The position numbers and the translations under genes are program-made. A DNA stretch of 64,000 nucleotides from Pedobacter aquatilis (lineage in GTDB: Bacteria > Bacteroidota > Bacteroidia > Sphingobacteriales > Sphingobacteriaceae), in contig NZ_JAUFPW010000032.1 in the NCBI RefSeq assembly GCF_030409415.1, forward strand, positions 62,001 through 126,000. Direction: 5' to 3'. A model generated the notes under the pieces. That model had not been told where the DNA came from. It did no database searches and was given only the letters and a program-made list of their open reading frames with translations. The stretch's first letter is position 1. The number at the start of each line of letters is the position of its first letter. Below are positions 1-9,925 of the stretch, piece by piece.

Positions 1-446
1 GCAGAATAAATCTTTTTTTGTACCCCAAGTTGTTCGTGTGCCAAAAAAGCATACTCGATTGTACTGTTGAAAATCGAGTTTAATGCTTCAGCAAGTTTCG
101 GAGTTCTAAGTTCTTGCGCAATAATGTAAACCAATATTTTGGTCTTCAATTCAGGAGTGATCAAGTCCACTTCAGGATTGATTAGGGTTTGATAGATATC
201 ATGATATATGCTTTCTATGTGCTTGGAATAGTATCTTTCAAGCCACCTTTTTTCATTTTCCGGCAAATCATCGAATGTATAATAATCTCTTATCTTACAA
301 ATATTTTTAATGTTCTGTCTGTGAATTTTTTGAACCTCACTTTGGTTGAAAAGTACATCAACAAAAAACTCGTCTTTGCGCTTTTCCACAGCAAAATTTT
401 GCAGATAACATTTTGGCACTATGTGCTGACTGATTGGCTCACTCAT
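1..446 (-). CDS. DUF4238-like protein, 3'-truncated by the window edge
   Basis: The reverse strand is open from an ATG at 446 to the window start, giving 148 codons with no stop, so the C-terminal part lies outside the window. The protein begins MSEPISQHIVPKCYLQNFA. The H-x-V-P-x-x-Y-L-x-x-F pattern near residues 8-18 is the N-terminal hallmark of the DUF4238 family, whose biochemical role is unknown. The rest is charged and helical, including an ENEKRWLERYYSKHIE stretch, with no signal peptide or membrane segment, so it is probably cytoplasmic. DUF4238 genes are often accessory, and this one sits beside a decayed surface-protein gene and a gene-poor kilobase, which fits a variable zone. The family call rests on the N-terminal motif only. 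Confidence 0.75.
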   Translation of the reverse strand, partial: MSEPISQHIVPKCYLQNFAVEKRKDEFFVDVLFNQSEVQKIHRQNIKNICKIRDYYTFDDLPENEKRWLERYYSKHIESIYHDIYQTLINPEVDLITPELKTKILVYIIAQELRTPKLAEALNSIFNSTIEYAFLAHEQLGVQKKIYS

Positions 447-518
447 TGAGTTATATTTTCAGATGGGTAATTTAAGAATAAAAACCCTGTATATTAGATT
501 CGATTAACATTTCCGAAA

Positions 519-2112
519 TTACATCTGTTTCAACATAATCATATGATATGGAAGAAAGTATATCAAGTAAGGTTTAATGGGGAAAATCAGATGCCTGGCA
601 TAAAGATCCTTGGCGACATAAATGGTATTGGTGCTATCATTGGAAAGATGTTTGTTTAAACGGTTGACACCTGCTCCACGATAAATGGCATTATCCCGCC
701 TGTCGTAGGTATTCACTCTTGTTGCATCTTCATCCATGAGGTAATATTTTTCGCCCTGCCCCCCAATAATTCGGATTTTTATCTTTGTTGAAATTGCGTT
801 CACTTTAACGCTGTCCATACCGCTATGCAGATATACCCTTACTTCTTTTGTAAGATTTGGACTAAAGGTTCGATTATATAGTTGTTTGCCGATTTTTCCT
901 GATCGATTAAGTTTGGACACTTCAACTGTTAGCCCGTTTCCCGTCGCCTGGTTTAGTTCAATAAGTTCATTTTTGTCCGAGAGCTCTATATCAACAATGC
1001 GATTAAAAAAAAGATAATATTGTTTCATTAAATCCGGCAGTGCATCTCTTCTTTTTATGAGCTGATCGATCAGATTTTTTCTGTGAAGGGAATAACCTGG
1101 TTCGGGCAACTTTTCAAGTGCCGATATCAGTCGTTCGTCAGTCATAGCGGAGCAGAAATCATTCACAACACTCATCCATTCCTTTTCATCAATTTGGCTA
1201 AATATCCGGCTGTTTATTTCTCTGCCCTCCCATAAAAACCAATTGATGTCCTGAATGTCACGCTCATATCCCTGCATCATGGGTAGTAACCAGGAAGATT
1301 GCGCCATCCGCTGTATCATTCCGTCAGAACGGTAAAAAACTTGATCCCGATCCCTGCGAACGGGGAGGTAAATCATTCCCTGAGGAGATTTTTGGAGTTT
1401 CCACCTCCATTGGTCTTCATGGCGATCCCAGTCACCTAAAAGCACATCAAGTGCCTTCAGTTTAAGATACATTTGCCAGGCAATAGTGATATCATTATCC
1501 TGCGTTATTTTGCTAAGCATCTTAGCGGTATTATCTGTTTTCCCTATGGGTTCCCGTAATTCCAGCAGGCATAGCGTTTCCTGAAAGTCCTTGGCATATT
1601 CACCTAATCCTGCGTCCTTTGCAACCCATCCAATTACAGGGTTGCTATGGGGGGCACCGATCGCCTGGGCAAGCTCGGGGACAACCAGAGCCGAAAAGGG
1701 ATGTTGCGCAGACATATTATCTTTAATGATATCCTTTAAAAAAGTATTTCTAAGTTGCTCAGGTATTAGACCTTCAGGATACTTCTCGATACTTCTCAGC
1801 GTCCACTCATTTCCATTTGAATCTTCAAGTCTTACTGAATGCGTTTGGTTACCCCCCACCCCTTTGGATCGCTTTTAATCCTCCCGCAATTCTGGACAAT
1901 TGTATGATGGGCACAGTGGTCGGCAGTGAATAATCTTTACGATAGTTTTCACCAAAAATATTTCTGTGAAACTTTCCTACAGAATCATAGCTAGCAAGGA
2001 TTCTTACTGAAATACTATCTGGCAAAATGATCGCTTGTGCGTTTGTTTGCAATCTAGTGGCACAAATCACTAGAAAGGAGAATACAATAAGTTTGTAATG
2101 GTTCGATTTCAT
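519..2112 (-). pseudogene. Frameshifted, truncated surface/outer-membrane protein gene
   Basis: Two reverse-strand reading frames belong to one gene. The first starts with a signal peptide at the ATG at 2112 (MKSNHYKLIVFSFLVICA, then TNAQA) and contains FGENYRKDY. It ends at a TAA at about 1849-1851, directly after a run of six G on the coding strand. The second frame continues in register with GGNQTHSVRLEDSNGNEW and runs to 519. Joining them by skipping one G gives QRGGGNQ, close to the RGGG-x-Q segment of a Bacteroidota family in which this region precedes a C-terminal outer-membrane barrel. Here the frame ends without the expected barrel strands, so the 3' end is lost as well. A one-base error in the G run is possible, but the missing barrel argues for a decayed gene. 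The family link is from memory of the motif. Confidence 0.65.
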
Positions 2113-3172
2113 TTTAATTTTATGGCTGTTAGAAGAAAGCAAACAACATACCTTCACAATAATCGAAATCCCCATAAGGATCTGACTGAGAGCATTCTGT
2201 CTTAAAATATTTAGTTTTAGCTGATTGGGCCACCAATCCTTATTTTTGGTACTGCCCCAGGGCTACGGTTTGCTTTGGGCCATCCTTATGAAAAGCGTAT
2301 ATGCTGATATCATTTTCCATTTGATAAATAATTTAATTTGGTTATGGTTTAATTTGCTAAATAAAAATACATCAAAAAAAAATTGACCATAATCATAAAA
2401 CTTGATCCTCCCGTAGCTAAATTCTATTACTATTAATTTAACTAACTGAAATAAACCTTGTAAGTTATGATCTTATCCAAGTTGAATCTGTAAATCTTCG
2501 AAGCGAATAGAATGGTATGCTTACAATTTCATATGGCTATTTGCACTATTCTTAATTTACAGATTAGACTTAAGTCAACCTTTTATATCAAAAATAGGGA
2601 TAAAAATAGGTGAGGAGACTAACCGAATTTGGGTAGATAATCAATGGATATAAAGTATGTAGAGAAGTGAAATTGTTTAGGTATAGCTTAACAAAAATCA
2701 ATTTTTTAAAATTTTAGACGGACTTATGTTTTGGCTATGTGGTTTTCCGCAGCAGCGTTACAACTCCATTCGGATTAGTATTTGCAACCCTGAATCTCGG
2801 AGTTCTTTCATAGATTATTATAAACACTTAAAAGTTATTGAAGGAGGCCGCAGGAGGAATTCGACATAACAAGGCTTAGGGATGGAAAAACTGAACTGGA
2901 TTTTGACAATTTGTACACATCTAAAAAATACGAAAGCCTTTCCCCAATTCATTTATCAATATGAATTAATGATCATTCAACACCGATCGCTTATTTAGAT
3001 AAGTTTATGGTTTTCAGCTTGCTGTCCATTAGATAATTTGCATTTGGTTTTGCTTGGGAAAACCCAACCGATACAACATAAAAAACTCAATTCTTATCGA
3101 TCTGGGTTAACATTTGTAATAATTTCCTTACTGACAAAATTTTACGTCGAAAGGAACAAATCTTCGAAAGAA
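2113..3172. other. Gene-poor interval with possible gene remnants
   Basis: No convincing intact gene is visible here. A 26-codon reverse frame at 2240-2320 (MENDISIYAFHKDGPKQ...) has no supporting context. At 2842-2964 on the plus strand about 40 codons read like protein (FDITRLRDGKTELDFDN) but lack a start codon and are preceded by a stop. The neighbouring frame at 2720-2870 (YYKHLKVIEGG) could be its upstream part separated by a frameshift. The rest is AT-rich and full of stops. The interval separates the decayed surface-protein gene from the SusCD operon and looks like erosion after loss of one or more genes. Confidence 0.4.
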
Positions 3173-3199
3173 AAGAGGACGGGCTATGCCTGTCCTCTT
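3173..3199 (-). terminator. Intrinsic terminator of the susCD operon
   Basis: AAGAGGAC...GTCCTCTT arms, extended by GGGC/GCCT and closed by a TAT loop, form a stem of about 12 bp with one mismatch. On the reverse strand it is followed by TTTTCTTTC, and it lies 20 bp past the susD stop. Confidence 0.75.
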
Positions 3200-3218
3200 C
3201 ATTTAAGAGCCCTCTGCC

Positions 3219-4736
3219 TTATTGTGGGTTCTGTGTTAGATTATCTAAAATAATTTCCCTCTGAGGAATAGGCAGCAAGGTTTTATTTGGCGTTAGTACG
3301 TATGCACCTGTTGGAAATTGTGAAGGTGCTTTTGCAATTTCTCTTTGACCATGAGCATTCATCACATCAACTGCTTTACCTGTACGGACCAAATCGAACC
3401 AACGATGGTTTTCAAATGCAAGTTCCACTTTTCGCTCTTGGTAAATCGCTTCGCGGAAAGCTGCCTGAGAATTTACATTCAGCGCTGCTACTAGATTACC
3501 CGAGGATTTAGCCGGAAGGCCTGCTCTTGTTCTAATCGCATTTAGCAAATTAAATGCCTCACCCCCTGCTGTAAAAACCTGTTCATTAAGGCATTCTGCT
3601 ATCATGAGCATAACATCGGCATAACGTATTACCGGAAAGTTTACATTCGTTTGTCCGGGTTGTACAAAACCCTGATTGTATTTTTTAATGTAGGGTACAG
3701 CGACAAATCCTGCGGTACCAGTAAATCCTTCTGCTAAAGAAACATCTTTTCGTAGATCACCAGGTTCATAAGAAGAAATTAAATCCGATGTCGGTATATT
3801 CCATCCGCTACCAAAACTTAAATTTGTACCCGGATCCTGTGTAACTGCCGTACCAGAATTAAATGGCGCAAACTGATACATAAAGTTGCTTGAAAGATTT
3901 GTACCTGCAGTTGAGTAATATTGAATCTCAAAAATAGATTCTGCATTGTTCTTGTTTGTTGTTAAATAGATACTAGCATAACTTGGTAATAAGCTATAAC
4001 CAGTTACTTTCCTCAAAGCGGTTAAGGCTTCGGTAAACTTTTTCTGCGTCATGTAGACCTCGCCTAACAAGGCGTTTGCAGAACCTTTAGAAACTCTGCC
4101 TTTCTCTGAAGCTGGATAACTGCCCACTTCCGGCAGATTAGTTGCAGCATCATTCAAGTCTGAAATAATTTGTGCATAAACCGCATCTACCGTTGCTCTT
4201 CCTTTAGATGGTGCATCAGTTGGTGACTTCGTTACTTCAAGTCTCAATGGCACCCCACCAAACTGTCTCACCAGATTAAAGTAATGGAAAGCCCTCAAGA
4301 ATTTTACTTCTCCGATGGCTTGTGTTTTGCCCGCAGCCGACATTGTGATACCATCTACGTGATCCAACACATCATTACACCTGAATATAGAGGTGTAAGT
4401 ATCCCTCCAAAAATCCTGTATCAGCGTATTGGCAGAATTAGCAAGAAACTGATCTACCTGCTCCCTGTTTTCCTGCCCTCTTTGAGGCGCATTATATTGA
4501 AATGTAGTATTATCAGAGCGCATTTCACCAAATAGCCAGAAGCTAAACGTTCCCAGCCCGCGTAACGAACTATATGCACCATTAACGCCTTGCTTAAGAT
4601 CTGATTCCGTTTTCCAAAAGTTTACATCTGTTAAACTGGATTCGGGCGTTTGATTCAGAAAATCCTTTTTACAAGCGGAGAATGTTGCAACAAAAAGGAA
4701 AAAAGTAATTGATAAATATCTTGAATAAGTTTTCAT
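3219..4736 (-). CDS. RagB/SusD family nutrient-uptake outer-membrane lipoprotein
   Basis: A surface-exposed glycan-binding lipoprotein that caps the paired SusC transporter. The 505-residue length is normal for the family. Residues 1-22 form a lipoprotein signal peptide ending FSAC, with C22 as the lipidation site, followed by KKDFLNQTPES, a typical start for mature SusD proteins. The N-terminal half holds the helical TPR-like region (RAFHYFNLVRQFGGVPL near residue 150). The C-terminal SusD domain contains RYADVMLMIAECLNE and a YQERKVELAFENHRWFDLVR motif. It lies 11 bp downstream of susC and is clearly co-transcribed. The specific ligand cannot be read from the sequence; the neighbouring GH43 enzyme and isomerase suggest an arabinose- or galactose-containing polysaccharide. 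Confidence 0.95.
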   Translation of the reverse strand: MKTYSRYLSITFFLFVATFSACKKDFLNQTPESSLTDVNFWKTESDLKQGVNGAYSSLRGLGTFSFWLFGEMRSDNTTFQYNAPQRGQENREQVDQFLANSANTLIQDFWRDTYTSIFRCNDVLDHVDGITMSAAGKTQAIGEVKFLRAFHYFNLVRQFGGVPLRLEVTKSPTDAPSKGRATVDAVYAQIISDLNDAATNLPEVGSYPASEKGRVSKGSANALLGEVYMTQKKFTEALTALRKVTGYSLLPSYASIYLTTNKNNAESIFEIQYYSTAGTNLSSNFMYQFAPFNSGTAVTQDPGTNLSFGSGWNIPTSDLISSYEPGDLRKDVSLAEGFTGTAGFVAVPYIKKYNQGFVQPGQTNVNFPVIRYADVMLMIAECLNEQVFTAGGEAFNLLNAIRTRAGLPAKSSGNLVAALNVNSQAAFREAIYQERKVELAFENHRWFDLVRTGKAVDVMNAHGQREIAKAPSQFPTGAYVLTPNKTLLPIPQREIILDNLTQNPQ

Positions 4737-4747
4737 ATTCTTTCTAA

Positions 4748-7700
4748 TTAAAAGGTCATGTTAATACCTGCAGTTATAATTCTAGGAAGCGGATATGCTG
4801 TGAAATCGCGTCCGGGTGTTAATGCAGAAAAGCCATCATTGGTACCTGCTTCCGGGTTTGCACCACTGTATTTTGTGAATGTTACAAGATTTTGAACGCT
4901 CGTATACAATCTAAGGGTTTTTATAAATTTCGATGAGGTGATAAACTTCTGTTTGAAATTATACCCCAAGGAAACATTTTGAATGCGCAAGAAGCTTGCA
5001 TCTTCTATCCATTGAGAATTCACTTCACGATAGAGCGTTCTGCCCCCGTTTGTGGTAGGTGCAAAACCATTTTCTGGATTAGAAGGCGATCTCCATCTGT
5101 CAAGCACACGGCGATCAACGTTGAAAACCCCGTCAGTATTCAAGAAGAATTCATTACCTGTCTTCATAATCTGCCCACCTTGGGTTCCAACGATTAAAAT
5201 GTTTAAGTCGAAATTTTTATAACCGAAATTATTGGTAATTCCATATGTGAAATCAGGCTGAGCATTTCCAATTACAGTAAAATCTTTTACCTCTTCGATG
5301 ATTCCATTGCCATCGATATCTTTATATCGAACAGAGCCGACTACCGATGAGCCATGCTTAGGCTGACTGGCAAGTTCCGCTGCATTTTGGTAGATACCAT
5401 CGAACTGGAAACCAAAAAATTGTCCGATTGGTTTACCAACTTCTGTTTTGTGTGTTGAATAACCACCACCACTTCTTCCGCTATATATCGGCGCATTATT
5501 ATTGCCTGGATTAAGTTCTAAAACAATATTTCTGTTAATACTGATGTTTGCATTTGTGCTCCAGGTAAATTCACCTGTTAAATTTTTTGAAGTCAATCCA
5601 ATTTCAAAACCTCTGTTTCTAACTTTCCCCAGATTGATGGTTGAAGTAGAGAAACCCGAAGCCGAAGGAAGTTCTGCATTTAACAGTAAATCACTAGTTA
5701 TGCGGTTATAGAAATCGAAGGTTAAACCTAATCTGCTTTTAAATACCGATAAGTCTAAACCTAAATCCAGTTCATCTGCTTTTTCCCATGTTAAATTCTG
5801 GTTGGCTATCGAGCCTGAAACTCTACCATTGGCCAAGCCTCCACCAAAAGAATAATTTGATGAACCTATGCTTGCTGCATACTGATAATTCGGAATGTTA
5901 AAATTACCAGTACGGCCATAACTCGCTCTCAATTTTAAGTCACTTAACCAAGTCGCATTTTTTAAAAATTGTTCTTCGGATGCTCTCCATGCAAATGCGG
6001 CCGATGGAAATGTACCATAACGATAATTCGAGCCAAAGCGTGAAGAACCATCAGATCTTACTGTTGCGGTTAGTAAATATTTATCCTTAAAAGTATAATT
6101 TACCCTTGCCAGATAAGAAATTAATGCCCATTTTTCAATCCCTGCCCCTGCACCATTAAGCAAAGTAGAAGCGTTTATAGTCTGAATTAAGTTATCAGGA
6201 TAATTTGTTGCGCCAAAATTAAATCCTTCGTAGCGTTCTTGCTGCGCAGTATAACCTGCAACAGCACTAATTTTATGGTCAGTACCAAATTCTTTATCAT
6301 AAGATAATGTGATTTCCGATAACCAGTTAGAAGTTGTATTCTGAGCAGTACTAGATGAAGGTATTGAAGGATTTGGATTGGTATTTCCAGTTTCGCCGAT
6401 TACAAATGATGGACTAAATGCGAATGAACTGTTGTTGATATAGTCATAATTGAAGCTGTATTTTGCTTTAAGTCCGTCGATGATTTTATACTCTGCAAAG
6501 GCAGTTGCCAAACCTCTGAAATATTTCGCCTTTGTACCTGCAAATTCGAGCGTATTTAAAGGATTACCAGCTCCGATTGCACCTGGAGAAGTGATGAAAG
6601 TAGTTCGGTTACCTGCTGCATCTGTGATAGGTACAATTGGACTAAGCCATAAAGTACGGGTTAATATATCTCTTTGACCGGATTCAAAACCATTTCTATT
6701 TTGAATTCCACCACTTGGCGCTATACTCAGACCAACCTTTATTTTTTTGCTGAGGTCTGATTCGATGTTAAAGTTTACAGAATATCTTCTGTAATCTGTA
6801 TACCTTATTGTGCCTTGCTGCTCAAGTCGACCAACTGAAGCCGAATATCTTGTACTCTCAGAACCGCCGCGAATACTTGCATCAATATTACTTTGAGTGG
6901 CTGTTCTCAGTACTGCATCATACCAGTCGGTTCCTTCGCCATACTGAGCAGGATTTCTGAATTCTAATGGAATGTCAGCATCCGTGGTTGTTTGTCCGTT
7001 AGCAGCTCGGGCATCAATTATCATTTCTTTTCTAAATTGTGCATATTCTGTACCGTTCAATACATCTGGACGACCTTTTTGCGGCACCTGTTGAGCACCA
7101 ATGTAAGAGTTGATGCTTACCACTGGCGGGCCGGTTTTACCGCGTTTCGTAGTGATTACAATTACACCATTTGAACCACGTGAACCATAAATTGCAGTGG
7201 AGGATGCATCTTTTAAAACTGTTACGGTTTCAATATCATCCGGACTAATAACATTTAAAGGATTATAAACCTGACCACCTGAATTCGAAATGGCAAATCC
7301 ATCCACAACATACAATGGATTATTCCCGGCAGTGATGGATCCTGTCCCTCTAATTTTTACATTTACACCACCTCCCGGAGCTCCGGTTGGCGCACTTATC
7401 TGCACACCAGCAATCTGACCAACAAGCTTCTGGTCAATTGAACTAACTGGCAAATCCTTAACCTGAGCAGAAGAAATTGTGGAAACTGAACCGGTTAAAT
7501 CTTTCTTTTGTGTCGTTCCGTAACCTACAACTACAACATCATTCAGATTATTTTCAGCATCAGCTAACTGTATTGAAGACAGATTAGCCGATGCGGGCAG
7601 TTCTTTCTGCGTATATCCTTGAAAAGATATAACCAACATATCATCTGCTGCAATACCCTTTATCGTAAAGCGACCATCACTATCACTCATTGTAGCTATC

Positions 7701-7954
7701 CTACTGGATTTTACGCGGATTGTAGCGCCTGGTATAGGTTGTCCGTCTTTATCCACAATTCGCCCTGAAACATCTATGCGCTTAAGTTTTAGCAGAACTT
7801 TATGTTCACCCTTTTCAATTACAGGATTTGCAAAGCTCATTGTACTGAAGGCTGCAAGCGAGCAGCTGAGCATAAAGACTGCAGCCTTTGTTGCCCGAAA
7901 GCCACCCCTGCTTCTTACAAGAGCATATGCATTCTTTAAAGTAAATTTTTCCAT
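4748..7954 (-). CDS. SusC/RagA family TonB-linked outer-membrane transporter
   Basis: A TonB-dependent barrel that imports oligosaccharides together with the SusD partner encoded just downstream. The 1068 residues begin with a long signal region (hydrophobic core near residues 24-42). A carboxypeptidase-regulatory-like beta domain follows at about 60-135 (VSGRIVDKDGQPIPGATIRV). Next comes the SusC signature DVVVVGYGTTQKKDLTGSVS near 140-160, the plug domain with PLYVVDGF and YGSRGSNGVIVITTKRG, and a large barrel ending in aromatic F (GINMTF), as expected for BAM-dependent folding. There is no N-terminal STN domain, so control through a FecR/ECF anti-sigma system is not indicated. The AraC-type gene upstream is the more likely regulator. 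Confidence 0.95.
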   Translation of the reverse strand: MEKFTLKNAYALVRSRGGFRATKAAVFMLSCSLAAFSTMSFANPVIEKGEHKVLLKLKRIDVSGRIVDKDGQPIPGATIRVKSSRIATMSDSDGRFTIKGIAADDMLVISFQGYTQKELPASANLSSIQLADAENNLNDVVVVGYGTTQKKDLTGSVSTISSAQVKDLPVSSIDQKLVGQIAGVQISAPTGAPGGGVNVKIRGTGSITAGNNPLYVVDGFAISNSGGQVYNPLNVISPDDIETVTVLKDASSTAIYGSRGSNGVIVITTKRGKTGPPVVSINSYIGAQQVPQKGRPDVLNGTEYAQFRKEMIIDARAANGQTTTDADIPLEFRNPAQYGEGTDWYDAVLRTATQSNIDASIRGGSESTRYSASVGRLEQQGTIRYTDYRRYSVNFNIESDLSKKIKVGLSIAPSGGIQNRNGFESGQRDILTRTLWLSPIVPITDAAGNRTTFITSPGAIGAGNPLNTLEFAGTKAKYFRGLATAFAEYKIIDGLKAKYSFNYDYINNSSFAFSPSFVIGETGNTNPNPSIPSSSTAQNTTSNWLSEITLSYDKEFGTDHKISAVAGYTAQQERYEGFNFGATNYPDNLIQTINASTLLNGAGAGIEKWALISYLARVNYTFKDKYLLTATVRSDGSSRFGSNYRYGTFPSAAFAWRASEEQFLKNATWLSDLKLRASYGRTGNFNIPNYQYAASIGSSNYSFGGGLANGRVSGSIANQNLTWEKADELDLGLDLSVFKSRLGLTFDFYNRITSDLLLNAELPSASGFSTSTINLGKVRNRGFEIGLTSKNLTGEFTWSTNANISINRNIVLELNPGNNNAPIYSGRSGGGYSTHKTEVGKPIGQFFGFQFDGIYQNAAELASQPKHGSSVVGSVRYKDIDGNGIIEEVKDFTVIGNAQPDFTYGITNNFGYKNFDLNILIVGTQGGQIMKTGNEFFLNTDGVFNVDRRVLDRWRSPSNPENGFAPTTNGGRTLYREVNSQWIEDASFLRIQNVSLGYNFKQKFITSSKFIKTLRLYTSVQNLVTFTKYSGANPEAGTNDGFSALTPGRDFTAYPLPRIITAGINMTF

Positions 7955-8003
7955 GGTTAATTTGGTTTGTTAAATGATTCTTTGTTAGTTCGGGATAATT
8001 ATT

Positions 8004-8023
8004 CCGGCTGGAAAACCAGCCGG
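8004..8023. promoter_or_regulatory. Perfect hairpin in the susC leader / GH43 3' region
   Basis: CCGGCTGG, AAAA and CCAGCCGG form a perfect 8-bp GC-rich stem with a four-base loop in otherwise AT-rich DNA, between the GH43 stop and the susC start. No strong T-run follows on the reverse strand, so it may be a weak terminator or attenuator, or an mRNA-stabilising hairpin that sets the level of susC relative to the GH43 gene. Confidence 0.5.
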
Positions 8024-8171
8024 ATAAACATTACTAATCAACTATCCAATACCGCTATTGATAGTATATTTTCGGCAATCCTCGCCTGATGGGGAATGAA
8101 CATAGCAATCCCTCATCGCATATTTTTCGGGCGATTAACTGTAATTATTTGTGCTTAAAAATTAACTTCTG

Positions 8172-9650
8172 CTATTTAATTGTATAGCTATATTTAATTT
8201 TCCTGTTTTTTTCTGGTTGAAAACTCTGCCCGGTGTCCTTGCTAGATGCGGTGAAATCTGTTGTATTTTCTACTAAATTTCCTAGCGCAAATCCATAACA
8301 GCCTTTGCTGGTTTGGGTGGAAATAATTACCTGGTATTTTTTGCCTTTCGCTAAAACAATCTTTGGAGTGGTTTTTATATTCTTCGCAGACCAACCTATT
8401 GAATCCCGCGGAATAGATATTTTTTTCAGCAACTTGTTTTTTGATGTGAGACTATCGGTAAATTCGTAGAAATCCAATATGAGATCGGCATCCGGATAGC
8501 CACTTTTAAGCGTATTAAGTACGAATGAATTTAGCATCCCGGATTTGCCTGCCGTAAATATCTGGCTACGCTGCTTGGTTTTATCTAAATCGCAGCTTGC
8601 AGAAAATGCTTCGGGCGATGAATCTCCACCTTTTTTAACTGAAAAGGTTGTCAGACAGTTCATAGGATTAATAGACCCGTCTTCGGCAAAGCTCAGTGGC
8701 GCCCAATAGTAATTAGCCTGCGCCTCATTTTTTGCTGCATTGTTCCATAAATCGCTGCCATACAGATATATTGTTTCCGAATTCACCTTCATTGTCGATA
8801 CGAAAGACGGTTGTCCTCCACAAGAATTATCGCTGATTCTTTTTCCATCTGACCATGGCCCCAAGGGAGATTTAGCTGTTTTGTAAGAAGTTCCTGTCCC
8901 TGAACAATAGCCACAATTGGGATCTGAATAAGTTATATAATAAATACCATTTCGTTTGAATAAGGCAGGGGCTTCCGTTTTACCTTCGGTAACAGCACTT
9001 GAAACTTTTCCGTTGCCCGAAAGATAATCTTCTGTTAGTTGTTCTACAACAATGCTACCTTTTGTTCGCCAATCTGTAAATGCAAGGTATCCTGTTCCAT
9101 CGTCGTCAATAAAAAGATCATGGTCTCCATTATTCAATCCTGCAGCAGGCATCTTACTGTTAACTGCAATTTTGGGTTCAGCAACTTCGATAAACGGCCC
9201 GATTGGTGATTTACTCGTGAAAACCCGGTAACCGCTAACATTATCATAAACGTTTATCCAAAGCACATAATTTTTGTTCTTTTTATTATAGATAACGTGC
9301 GGACGGAAACAACCGTAAGTTTTTCCATCACATCTTGATTGCCAAAGTGGCGTTTGAGCATCAAATAAAAAACCTTCATCTTTCCAGTTCACCATATCTT
9401 TTGAAGAATATGTTTTAAAACCACAGAAAGGGGCTGTTTTATTATTCCATTCAAAACCACAATCGTAGCTTGTTCCGTACAGATAATAGGTTCCGTTGAA
9501 AAGCGCAATTTCTCCATCATGTGCATCAACTGCATTTCCGAGCGCATCAAACCTGGTGATTTGTTTACCATCCGAAGAGAAATTGGCCACTTGTGAGTTA
9601 GAGATTAAACTCTGGCATAAAAATAACAGTAGAACAATGTAGAATTTCAT
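8172..9650 (-). CDS. Secreted family 43-type glycoside hydrolase
   Basis: Probably cleaves arabinose-, xylose- or galactose-containing side chains or oligosaccharides outside the cytoplasm. A signal peptide covers residues 1-20 (FLCQSLISNSQ). The five-bladed propeller signs of GH43 are visible: the N-terminal base Asp in VDAHDGEIALF (D45), the pKa-modulating Asp in GDHDLFIDDDGTGYLAFTD (about D178), and the acid Glu in TEAPALFKRNGIYYITYSD (E226). The many Cys and aromatic residues (YDCGFEW, FCGFKTYSS, YGCFRPHV) resemble galactan- or arabinogalactan-acting GH43 subfamilies, although the exact subfamily is uncertain. About 140 C-terminal residues form an additional beta-rich region of unclear role. 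It shares the strand with susCD, 217 bp upstream of susC, and belongs to the same locus. Confidence 0.85.
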   Translation of the reverse strand: MKFYIVLLLFLCQSLISNSQVANFSSDGKQITRFDALGNAVDAHDGEIALFNGTYYLYGTSYDCGFEWNNKTAPFCGFKTYSSKDMVNWKDEGFLFDAQTPLWQSRCDGKTYGCFRPHVIYNKKNKNYVLWINVYDNVSGYRVFTSKSPIGPFIEVAEPKIAVNSKMPAAGLNNGDHDLFIDDDGTGYLAFTDWRTKGSIVVEQLTEDYLSGNGKVSSAVTEGKTEAPALFKRNGIYYITYSDPNCGYCSGTGTSYKTAKSPLGPWSDGKRISDNSCGGQPSFVSTMKVNSETIYLYGSDLWNNAAKNEAQANYYWAPLSFAEDGSINPMNCLTTFSVKKGGDSSPEAFSASCDLDKTKQRSQIFTAGKSGMLNSFVLNTLKSGYPDADLILDFYEFTDSLTSKNKLLKKISIPRDSIGWSAKNIKTTPKIVLAKGKKYQVIISTQTSKGCYGFALGNLVENTTDFTASSKDTGQSFQPEKNRKIKYSYTIK

Positions 9651-9925
9651 AATATAATTGGTTAGTCGTTTTATTAATTAACAGATATCGGTCAGTAAAA
9701 CGTTTAACCAAAAATAAGTTCTTAATAAAAAGTCTTTTTATATTATTTGATAATTGTTGTATATTTTATGATTTATGGATTATAAATAAAAGTATAGGTA
9801 TGAACCCTTTTTATAACTTGTAAGCTTATTTAACTATTTGCCCTTCCCAACATTCTAAAAAGCTGATATCTTTCTTCTTTGAGAAAAATTGTGAAGACCA
9901 TTTGGCAGTTCAGCAATTTTGATTA

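Noticed and set aside
189..449. 86-codon plus-strand frame at the window start
   Set aside because: It is antisense to the DUF4238 frame, which has the family motif; the plus-strand peptide has no recognisable feature.
1849..1859. Programmed +1 frameshift as the main explanation of the split surface-protein gene
   Set aside because: The C-terminal barrel is also missing, so simple decay explains more; kept only as a secondary possibility in the findings.
3038..3253. 71-codon plus-strand frame over the susD 3' end
   Set aside because: It crosses the susCD terminator hairpin and the end of susD, with no protein-like features.
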